NCBI GenBank assembly: GCA_964579765.1
Contig: CAZOIK010000292.1
Span: 1 to 10,116, forward strand
Direction: 5' to 3'
DNA from: DATNBT01 sp964579765
GTDB lineage: Bacteria; Acidobacteriota; Vicinamibacteria; Vicinamibacterales; CAVVIG01
Length of the DNA stretch: 10,116 nucleotides
Shown piece by piece: positions 1-6,019 of the stretch. The notes below the pieces were generated by a model. It ran no database searches, had not been told where the DNA came from, and saw nothing but the letters and a program-made list of their open reading frames with translations. How positions within the stretch are numbered: position 1 is the stretch's first letter; every line of letters begins with the position of its first letter. A program made the position numbers and the translations under genes.

Positions 1-697
1 CGGCGCCGATCGGCCGCGCGGCAAGCTGCGACAGCCGCGCGAGCGCCGCCGATCGGTTCGCGCGCAGCTCGTCGGCCTGCTGGCGCTCGCTGAGGATTGC
101 GGCGTCGACCGCATCCGCCTCACTCTGGAGCGCCGTGCCCGCGCGGACGCGCGCCGTGACGTCGCGCAGCCGCGCGGTCAGGTCGTCGATCGACGCGTCG
201 AGCGCGCCGAGCTGCTCCTGGAGGAGCGCCGCCGTGAAGAACGCCTCGTTGACGTCGGCGCGGAGCGCGAAGATCGACGTCCGCACGCGCGCCTGCGATT
301 CGGCGAGCGTGGCCTGCTCGAGCGCGCGCCGCGGTCCGAGCGACGGATCGAACAGGCGCTGATCGACGCGCAGCGAGGCGTCGTAGCTGAATTTCGGTGG
401 TGCGAACGCTGGTTCGCCGTTCGGCAGCGCGAACGGCGCGGTCGGCACGTCGGACTGAATCTGCGTCTGGCCGAGCGTCGTCACCGACGGCAGCCGCTCG
501 ACGTCGAGGTTGCGCAGCCGCAGATCCGTCTGGCGCGCCAGGTCGCCGATCTCGCTCGCGCGGGCGTCGGCGGCCTGCGCCGCGCGCTGGAGCGCGCCGA
601 GCTGCAGCGGCGCGGCCGCGGGGGACACTCCCTGCGCCATCGCGGATGGCGCATGGAGCGCGAGCAGGAAACCGGCCGAACACAGGGCTTTGTTCAT
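1..697 (-). CDS. TolC-family outer membrane efflux protein, N-terminal part (cut by left edge)
   Basis: The frame stays open from an ATG at 697 to the left edge, giving 232 residues with no stop. Residues 1-21 (MNKALCSAGFLLALHAPSAMA) form a signal peptide ending in an AMA|Q cleavage site. What follows is typical of TolC/outer membrane efflux proteins: long Ala/Leu/Arg/Gln-rich helices, a strand region around residues 70-120 with alternating polar residues and FSYDASLRVDQRLFD, then another helical hairpin containing NEAFFTAALLQEQL. Such proteins form trimeric outer membrane channels for RND, ABC or MFS exporters; the partner pump would lie outside the window. The ATG overlaps the xfp stop (ATGA), which suggests translational coupling, and no strong Shine-Dalgarno is visible. 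The gene is richer in GC (50 of 60 bases in 541-600) than xfp. The family call is sound; the substrate is unknown. Confidence 0.85.
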   Translation of the reverse strand, partial: MNKALCSAGFLLALHAPSAMAQGVSPAAAPLQLGALQRAAQAADARASEIGDLARQTDLRLRNLDVERLPSVTTLGQTQIQSDVPTAPFALPNGEPAFAPPKFSYDASLRVDQRLFDPSLGPRRALEQATLAESQARVRTSIFALRADVNEAFFTAALLQEQLGALDASIDDLTARLRDVTARVRAGTALQSEADAVDAAILSERQQADELRANRSAALARLSQLAARPIGA

Positions 698-3078
698 GCC
701 CAGGTTGTACCACTCTTGTCGCCAAAGCTCGGCCATCGCCAGTCGCGAATCTCGGGCATGTCCTGGCCGTGTTCGCGTATGTAGGTCCGGTGCTCCGTCA
801 GGCGATCGGCGAGAAGCTGTTTGACATACGCCGCCCGCGAACCGAGTTGCGGCAACCGATCGATCGCATCCGCCGCCAGGTGATAACGATCAAGATCGTT
901 CAGGACTGCCATGTCGAACGGCGTCGTGATCGTGCCTTCTTCCTTATAGCCGCGGACGTGCACGTTGTGGTGATTGGTCCGCCGATAGGTCAGCCGGTGA
1001 ATCAACCAGGGGTAGCCGTGGTAGGCGAAGATGACCGGCTTGTTCTTCGTAAAGAGCTGGTCGAAGTCGATGTCGCTCAGCCCGTGTGGGTGCTCCGTGG
1101 CGGGCTGCAGCTTCATCAGATCGACGACGTTGATCACGCGAATCCTGAGCGCGGGGAGATGCGACCGGAGGAGCGCAGTCGCTGCGAGCACCTCGAGCGT
1201 CGGCACGTCTCCCGCCGCAGCCATCACCAGATCCGGCTCAGCCCCGTCGTCATTGCTCGCCCACGGCCAGATCCCGATGCCTTCCGCACAGTGTCGTACG
1301 GCGGTGTCCATGTCGAGCCACTGCGGCGCGGGATGCTTGCCGGCGACGACGATGTTCACGTAGTTGCGGCTGCGGAGACAGTGGTCCATCACGCTCAGCA
1401 GGCAGTTCGCGTCCGGCGGCAGATAGACGCGGACGACCTCGGCTTTCTTGTTGACGGCGTGATCGATGAACCCGGGATCCTGATGCGTGAAGCCGTTGTG
1501 ATCCTGGCGCCAGACGTGGCTGGAGAGCACGTAATTGAGCGATGCGATGGGCCGACGCCACGCCAGTCCGCGCGAGACCTTGAGCCACTTGGCGTGCTGA
1601 TTGAACATCGAGTCTACGATGTGCGCGAAGGCTTCGTACGTATTGAACACGCCGTGCCGGCCCGTCAGTAAGTAACCCTCGAGCCAACCCTCGCACTGAT
1701 GCTCGCTGAGCATCTCCATCACGCGCCCGTCGCGCGCGAGCCACTCATCGTCGGCCTCGATCCGTGCTTCCCACTGCCGGCGGGTCGATTCGAACACGGC
1801 GTCGAGGCGATTGGAGACCGTTTCGTCCGGGCCAAACAGGCGGAAGTTGCGGTCTGCGTCGTTGGCGCGGATCACATCGCGCAGAAAACGGCCGACGACG
1901 CGCGTGTCCTCGGCGTCGACGTGGCCGGGCTCCGTCACGTCGACGGCGTACGTCCGAAAGTCGGGGATACGCAGGTCGCGGAGTCGCAGTCCGCCGTTCG
2001 CGTGCGGGTTCGCGCCCATGCGGCGCTCGCCGGTGGGCGCAAGCGCGGCGAGATCACGCCGCAACGACCCGCGCGCATCGAACAGGTCGTCGGGGCGGTA
2101 ACTTCGCATCCACGCGTCGAGAATGGCGAGATGTTCCGGGTTGCCCGCCGGATCGCTGAGCGGTACCTGGTGGGCGCGGAACGTGCCTTCGATGCGCTGG
2201 CCGTCGACGACCTTCGGACCGGTCCAGCCCTTCGGTGTAACCAACACGATCATCGGCCATGCCGCCGCGCGTGCGATCCCGGACTCCCTCGCGGCGCGTT
2301 GGATAGAGCGGATGTCGTCGATGACGCGATCGAGCGTGTCTGCCATCAGCCGATGCATCGTCACCGGATCGTCGCCTTCGACGAAACGCGGGATCCACCC
2401 GTAACCGCGCAGCAGTTGCTCGAGCCGCTCGCGCGGGATGCGCGCCAGCACTGTCGGATTCGCGATCTTGTAGCCGTTCAGATGCAGAATCGGCAGCACG
2501 GCGCCGTCGGTAATAGGATTGAGAAACGTGTTCGAGTGCCACGCAGTCGCGAGCGGTCCGGTCTCCGCCTCGCCGTCGCCGATGACGCACGCCACGATGA
2601 GATCGGGATCGTCGAAGACAGCGCCGAAGGCATGACTCAGCGAGTATCCGAGCTCGCCGCCCTCGTGGATGCTGCCGGGTGTCTCAGGTGCAGCATGGCT
2701 CGGGATGCCGCCCGGGAACGAGAACTGGCGGAAGAGCAGCCGCATCCCGTCGGTGTCCTGCGACACGGCCGGGTAGATCTCCGAGTAGGTCCCTTCGAGA
2801 TACGTGTTCGCGACGACCGCTGGTCCGCCGTGCCCGGGCCCCGAGATGTAGATCATGTCGAGCCCGTGCTCGACGATCGCTCGATTCAAGTGCGCGTAGA
2901 CGAAGTTCTGACCAGGCGTCGTCCCCCAGTGGCCGAGCAGCCGCGGTTTGATGTGCGCCGGCAACAACGGCTCGCGCAGGAGCGGATTGTCGAGCAGGTA
3001 GATCTGCCCGACGGCGAGATAGTTCGCCGCGCGCCAGTACGCGTCGATGCGATCGAGGAGTTCAGGAGTCGCCGGCAT
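694..3078 (-). CDS. xfp: Xylulose-5-phosphate/fructose-6-phosphate phosphoketolase
   Basis: This cytoplasmic thiamine-diphosphate enzyme cleaves xylulose 5-phosphate or fructose 6-phosphate with phosphate, giving acetyl phosphate plus glyceraldehyde 3-phosphate or erythrose 4-phosphate. At 794 aa it has normal family length. Diagnostic blocks are present: GHWG (H50), GPGHGGPA (H83), FPGGIPSHAAPETPGS (H128), the phosphoketolase signature EGGELGY at 139-145, and the diphosphate/Mg motif GDGEAETGPLATAWHSN from 167. Downstream are HLNGYKIANPT, EHQCEGWLEGYLLTGRHG and WRQDHNGFTHQDPG. The ATG at 3078 lies 1 nt after the ackA stop, and a GGAGG-type ribosome site (plus-strand 3085-3092) sits inside the end of ackA. 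Family members usually end near the DW-x-W motif; here about 12 further residues (PSFGDKSGTTWA) follow and overlap the next gene. Which sugar phosphate is preferred cannot be read from the sequence. Confidence 0.97.
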   Translation of the reverse strand: MPATPELLDRIDAYWRAANYLAVGQIYLLDNPLLREPLLPAHIKPRLLGHWGTTPGQNFVYAHLNRAIVEHGLDMIYISGPGHGGPAVVANTYLEGTYSEIYPAVSQDTDGMRLLFRQFSFPGGIPSHAAPETPGSIHEGGELGYSLSHAFGAVFDDPDLIVACVIGDGEAETGPLATAWHSNTFLNPITDGAVLPILHLNGYKIANPTVLARIPRERLEQLLRGYGWIPRFVEGDDPVTMHRLMADTLDRVIDDIRSIQRAARESGIARAAAWPMIVLVTPKGWTGPKVVDGQRIEGTFRAHQVPLSDPAGNPEHLAILDAWMRSYRPDDLFDARGSLRRDLAALAPTGERRMGANPHANGGLRLRDLRIPDFRTYAVDVTEPGHVDAEDTRVVGRFLRDVIRANDADRNFRLFGPDETVSNRLDAVFESTRRQWEARIEADDEWLARDGRVMEMLSEHQCEGWLEGYLLTGRHGVFNTYEAFAHIVDSMFNQHAKWLKVSRGLAWRRPIASLNYVLSSHVWRQDHNGFTHQDPGFIDHAVNKKAEVVRVYLPPDANCLLSVMDHCLRSRNYVNIVVAGKHPAPQWLDMDTAVRHCAEGIGIWPWASNDDGAEPDLVMAAAGDVPTLEVLAATALLRSHLPALRIRVINVVDLMKLQPATEHPHGLSDIDFDQLFTKNKPVIFAYHGYPWLIHRLTYRRTNHHNVHVRGYKEEGTITTPFDMAVLNDLDRYHLAADAIDRLPQLGSRAAYVKQLLADRLTEHRTYIREHGQDMPEIRDWRWPSFGDKSGTTWA

Positions 3079-3079
3079 G

Positions 3080-4186
3080 TCACGTTCCCTCCGCGACGAG
3101 ACGATATGTCGCGCGCGCGATCATCAGTTCTTCGTTGGTCGGAATCACGCGAACGGTGACGCGGCTGCCGTCGCGTGAAATGACGCCCGCATGCGACTCG
3201 TTCGCCGCCGAGTCCACGGACACGCCGAGGAAGGCGAGCGCGCTGCAAAGCCGAGATCGGATGATTGCCGCGTGTTCTCCGATGCCGCCAGAGAAGACCA
3301 GCGTATCAACCCCGCCGAGGACTGCGGCGAATGCGCCGATCGCCTTCAGCACCGAATAGACATACGCCTGTACGGCGAGCCGCGCTGACGCGTTGTCGCG
3401 CTCGCGCGCGAGTAACTGCTGCATGTCGCCGGTTGTTCCCGACAGTCCGAGCAATCCGGAGCGCGTGCTGAGAATCTCCTCGAGTTGATCGCCGGACAAG
3501 GCCTCGCTTCGCGCCATGTACGTGACGACGCCGGGATCGAGATCGCCGCTTCGCGTGCTCATCACCACGCCCCCGATCGGCGTGAACGCCATTGTGGTGT
3601 CGATGCTGACGCCGTCGCGAACCGCGGCCAGGCTGGATCCGTTCCCCAGATGCGCGAGGATGACGCGGCCGCCGTCGTCAGCCATGCGCGACAGTTCTTC
3701 CATCAGAAACATGTACGACAGGCCGTGGAACCCGTAGCGGCGGATGCCTCGCCGATCGTACGCCGCGGGAATCGGCAGCCTGCGTGCGACGTCGGGCATC
3801 TGCGCGTGAAACGCGGTGTCGAAACACGCGACCTGCGGAGTGCCGGGAGCGTACTTCTGTAGCGCATCGACGAGTGCAATCTCGTCCGGCAGGTGATTTG
3901 GCGCGAACGGCACGAGTCGCGCAAGGTCGTCCCGCACCTGCGGCGTGATCATCTGCGGCGCGACGTAAGTCGGCCCGCCGTGCACGATCCGGTGTCCGAC
4001 CGCGGCAACCGCATTGCGGTCAGCGTGAGCGTCAACCCAGGCGAGGAGCCCTGATACGGCGGGGGTGCCGGTGCCGTCGAGCACTCCGTGTCCAAGCAGG
4101 CTCGGACGTTCCGCGTGCGTGAACAACGCGCACTTCACGTTCGACGAGCCGCGGTTGATAGCCAGAAGCAGTTTCGTTTGAGGCAC
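3080..4186 (-). CDS. ackA: Acetate kinase (short, phosphoketolase-linked type)
   Basis: This cytoplasmic ASKHA-fold kinase converts acetyl phosphate and ADP to acetate and ATP, and so collects the energy of the acetyl phosphate made by the adjacent phosphoketolase. Family landmarks and likely active-site residues are all present: the first phosphate loop INRGSSNVK (N11), VGHRIVHGG (R66), CFDTAFH (D123), YGFHGLSY (H154), HLGNGSSLAAV (H179), MSTRSGDLDPG (R212), FSGGIGEHA (299-306) and the C-terminal TNEEL (E352/E353). At 368 aa it is shorter than the roughly 400 aa of E. coli AckA, and the first loop reads NRGSSNVK instead of the more usual N-(A/C)-GSSS-(L/I)-K. The start is a GTG at 4186; an upstream in-frame TAA at 4205-4207 excludes a longer form. 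No clear Shine-Dalgarno is seen. It is the first gene of the ackA-xfp-tolC run. Confidence 0.95.
   Translation of the reverse strand: MPQTKLLLAINRGSSNVKCALFTHAERPSLLGHGVLDGTGTPAVSGLLAWVDAHADRNAVAAVGHRIVHGGPTYVAPQMITPQVRDDLARLVPFAPNHLPDEIALVDALQKYAPGTPQVACFDTAFHAQMPDVARRLPIPAAYDRRGIRRYGFHGLSYMFLMEELSRMADDGGRVILAHLGNGSSLAAVRDGVSIDTTMAFTPIGGVVMSTRSGDLDPGVVTYMARSEALSGDQLEEILSTRSGLLGLSGTTGDMQQLLARERDNASARLAVQAYVYSVLKAIGAFAAVLGGVDTLVFSGGIGEHAAIIRSRLCSALAFLGVSVDSAANESHAGVISRDGSRVTVRVIPTNEELMIARATYRLVAEGT
3085..3092 (-). promoter_or_regulatory. Ribosome binding site of xfp
   Basis: The minus strand reads GGAGGGAA about 6 to 9 nt before the xfp ATG at 3078. It lies within the last codons of ackA, so xfp is probably translated from the ackA message. 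It supports the start chosen for xfp. Confidence 0.6.
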
Positions 4187-4227
4187 CTGTAGAACGATGC
4201 AAGATTAAGCCCACGGTCTGCCGGGGT

Positions 4228-4641
4228 TCAGTCTTCGAACAGCCTGTCCGGCCTTGAATGCTCCTCCGGCTTCAGCACGACGGCGACCGACGCTGCCCAG
4301 TCCCTGTTCGCCCGTGCACTCCCATCACGATCAGGTCTGCGTCCCAGGTCTGCGCATGATCAAGGATCGCCTCACCCATCCAATCGTGATCCGGCCTGAG
4401 ACACAGGGGCTTCATCATGCCCACGTTGTGTCATCAGCGTCGTCCGGCGATGGCGCAGCGCGGGCCCGGCGACGCTGGCGCGCGCCGGCGGCCACTTCGA
4501 GTACCTCCTGCGTGCCCGACTCGCGCCGGACGCTCGCACAGGCGCAACCGGCGCGATTGTCCGGCTGTTGAGGACAGGTTCTGGAAGATTTCAGCGCAGC
4601 GGCGAAAAAGTCCCCGTCGAGGTTTTTTATGATCGTGGCAT
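4228..4641 (-). pseudogene. Decayed universal stress protein (UspA-family) gene
   Basis: No open frame spans this stretch, but the minus strand keeps pieces of a UspA-type protein in order. At 4641-4589 an ATG-CC is followed, one base out of frame, by codons for TIIKNL and then DFFAAAL, like the usual start M-x-x-I-K-x-I-L-x-x-x-D-F-S-x-A-A. At 4415-4272 a 47-codon frame contains GEAILDHAQTWDADLIVMGV followed by HGRTGTG, which matches the family's ADLIVMG-x-HGR-x-G core (part of the ATP-binding loop in ATP-binding members). After a frame change, 4295-4228 reads VAVVLKPEEHSRPDRLFED and stop, resembling the family's last strand. The 414-nt span equals 138 codons, the normal family size. The C-terminal part is convincing and the N-terminal part is weaker. 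Usp genes often accompany fermentation genes, fitting its place just upstream of ackA. A sequencing or assembly error could also break the frame, but several breaks make real decay more likely. Confidence 0.55.
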
Positions 4642-4655
4642 GAAGGCGTCGGGCC

Positions 4656-4686
4656 ACGTCAGGCGGCGTGGGTCGCCGCCTGACGT
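4656..4686 (-). terminator. Perfect 13-bp hairpin after the BNR-protein gene
   Basis: Bases 4656-4668 pair perfectly with 4674-4686 around a 5-nt loop (TGGGT on the plus strand). The hairpin starts directly next to the stop codon at 4687-4689 of the minus-strand BNR gene. No T-run follows on the minus strand, so it is not a textbook intrinsic terminator; it could act as a terminator or as a 3'-end stabiliser of the mRNA. No plus-strand gene leads into it. Confidence 0.6.
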
Positions 4687-6006
4687 CTACGGCACGCGAA
4701 CCACGCGGATCACCGAGCGTATCGGCTCGCCACTGGTCCATGCGACGAGCATCGCATCCGTGCCGGCGGCCACGACAGGGTACTCGCCGCGCGCGCCGTC
4801 CTCGTCGAGCGGCACGGCGGCGATGCGCAGCGACGAACCGCCAGCCGTCGCGAAGACGGCGGCGACGCGGCGCCGTCCGTCGGCCACCTCTTCGTCCCAG
4901 GCGATGACGAGCGATCCGTCGGGCTTCGCGATCATCTGCGGATGGCGCGGCGTCCCGCGCGTGGGCAGACGCTGCCGCGGCGAGAACCGCTGGCCGTCCG
5001 TCGTCGCGGCGTAGAACAGCGCGAGCGACGGCTCGGTGTCTGGAGAGGAGGCGGGCACGAGCGTCGGCCAGACGACGTGCACGATGCCGCCGGCGCCGAC
5101 AGCGAGGGTTGGCCCGTTCTCGGGGCAGCCGTCGAGCGCCCAGCCGTCCTCGCTCACGCGCACCGGAGGCACGAATGTGCGGCCCCCGTCGTGCGAGGCG
5201 GCGAACGCGATGTCCCGGAGGTTGCCGGGATAGACGTGGCGCCACGCCGCGTAGACGGCTCCGTCCGCCGAGGTGGCGACCGCCGTCTTGCAGCAGTAAC
5301 ACACGCCGCCGGCGACGGCGTGCGCGCTGGACGGGTCGTCGAGCCGCGCGAAGTACAGCTTCGAGCGCTGCGCACGGGCGACGCCATCGGCCGTCACGGC
5401 CGGTGGAGACGACGTCGCGCCGTGTTCGTGCGCCGCGTGATGCATGGCGGCGCCGCTCGCGCCGGCGAGCTCGCGGTGATCGAGCCACACGGCGACGGGC
5501 CGGCCGTCGCGATCGATCCCGAGCGACTCCCAGCCGCGGTTGCCCGCCGCCACGCTCCCCGCGACCGCCGACGCCCGGCCGAACGATCGGCCGCCGTCGG
5601 TCGATCGCGCGGTCAGCAGCCGCGTGCCGTCGTTCTCCTTGGCCGTCCACAGCACGAGGACGTCGGGATCGGCGCCGGCGCGTGGGATCAGCGCGACGTG
5701 CGGCGGCTGTTCGCCGCCGAGCGACGCGCGGCCGGAGACGCCGTTCACGCGCACCGGCGCGCCGAACGTCCGTCCACCGTCGCGGCTGATCGCGGTGTAG
5801 ACGTCGGTGGCGCCTCGCGGCGTGCTCGCGCCCCAGGCGACCGCGACGAAGCGATCGCGCGCGGCCATCGTGGGCGTGGCGTTGGCGCGTCCCGGCACCG
5901 CGAGGTCCACGCCGCGCGATGCGGACGGCGCCTCGGCCGAGACGATGGCGGCGGCGACCACGGCGGCCGCCGCAGCCGTTCCGAGCGTTCGAATCACGTA
6001 CGGCAT
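4687..6006 (-). CDS. Secreted BNR-repeat (sialidase-like beta-propeller) protein with CYCC motif
   Basis: The 439-aa protein begins with a signal peptide (Ala/Val-rich core to about residue 25, ending VSAEA). At least four BNR/Asp-box repeats mark a six-bladed sialidase-like propeller: SRDGGRTF (74-81), STDGGRSF (135-142), SHDGGRTF (271-278) and TTDGQRF (335-341). No FRIP motif and no complete arginine triad can be recognised, so true sialidase activity is doubtful. Unusual features are the CYCC cluster at 236-239 (GGVCYCCKTA), Cys294 in LDGCPENGP, and a His cluster at 189-195 (MHHAAHEHG); together these could bind a metal or form disulfides. An AAAGGA ribosome site lies in the 13-nt gap after the TonB-receptor stop, so the two genes are probably co-transcribed. 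It is likely exported to the periplasm or cell surface. Its role is unknown. Confidence 0.85.
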   Translation of the reverse strand: MPYVIRTLGTAAAAAVVAAAIVSAEAPSASRGVDLAVPGRANATPTMAARDRFVAVAWGASTPRGATDVYTAISRDGGRTFGAPVRVNGVSGRASLGGEQPPHVALIPRAGADPDVLVLWTAKENDGTRLLTARSTDGGRSFGRASAVAGSVAAGNRGWESLGIDRDGRPVAVWLDHRELAGASGAAMHHAAHEHGATSSPPAVTADGVARAQRSKLYFARLDDPSSAHAVAGGVCYCCKTAVATSADGAVYAAWRHVYPGNLRDIAFAASHDGGRTFVPPVRVSEDGWALDGCPENGPTLAVGAGGIVHVVWPTLVPASSPDTEPSLALFYAATTDGQRFSPRQRLPTRGTPRHPQMIAKPDGSLVIAWDEEVADGRRRVAAVFATAGGSSLRIAAVPLDEDGARGEYPVVAAGTDAMLVAWTSGEPIRSVIRVVRVP

Positions 6007-6019
6007 CGAGGACGTCCTT

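Noticed and set aside
120..725. A 201-codon minus-strand frame overlapping the tolC start
   Set aside because: It is an alternate frame of tolC: Arg/Ala-rich and without a signal peptide. The overlapping frame starting at 697 has a clear signal peptide and TolC-like sequence.
1699..3159. A 486-codon plus-strand open frame opposite xfp
   Set aside because: The minus-strand phosphoketolase is unmistakable; the opposite frame has no known motif and shadow-like composition.
4195..4235. Promoter for ackA with TAATCT as the -10 element
   Set aside because: A TAATCT lies at 4202-4207 on the minus strand, but no acceptable -35 is found at 16-19 nt, so the promoter of the ackA-xfp run is left unassigned.
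4415..5650. A 411-codon minus-strand frame overlapping the BNR gene and ending in the gap
   Set aside because: It is an Arg-rich alternate frame of the BNR gene over most of its length; only its last part enters the usp relic, and it has no start signal.
4687..6006. Functional exo-alpha-sialidase
   Set aside because: Asp-box repeats only show a propeller fold; the FRIP motif and the arginine triad are not recognisable.
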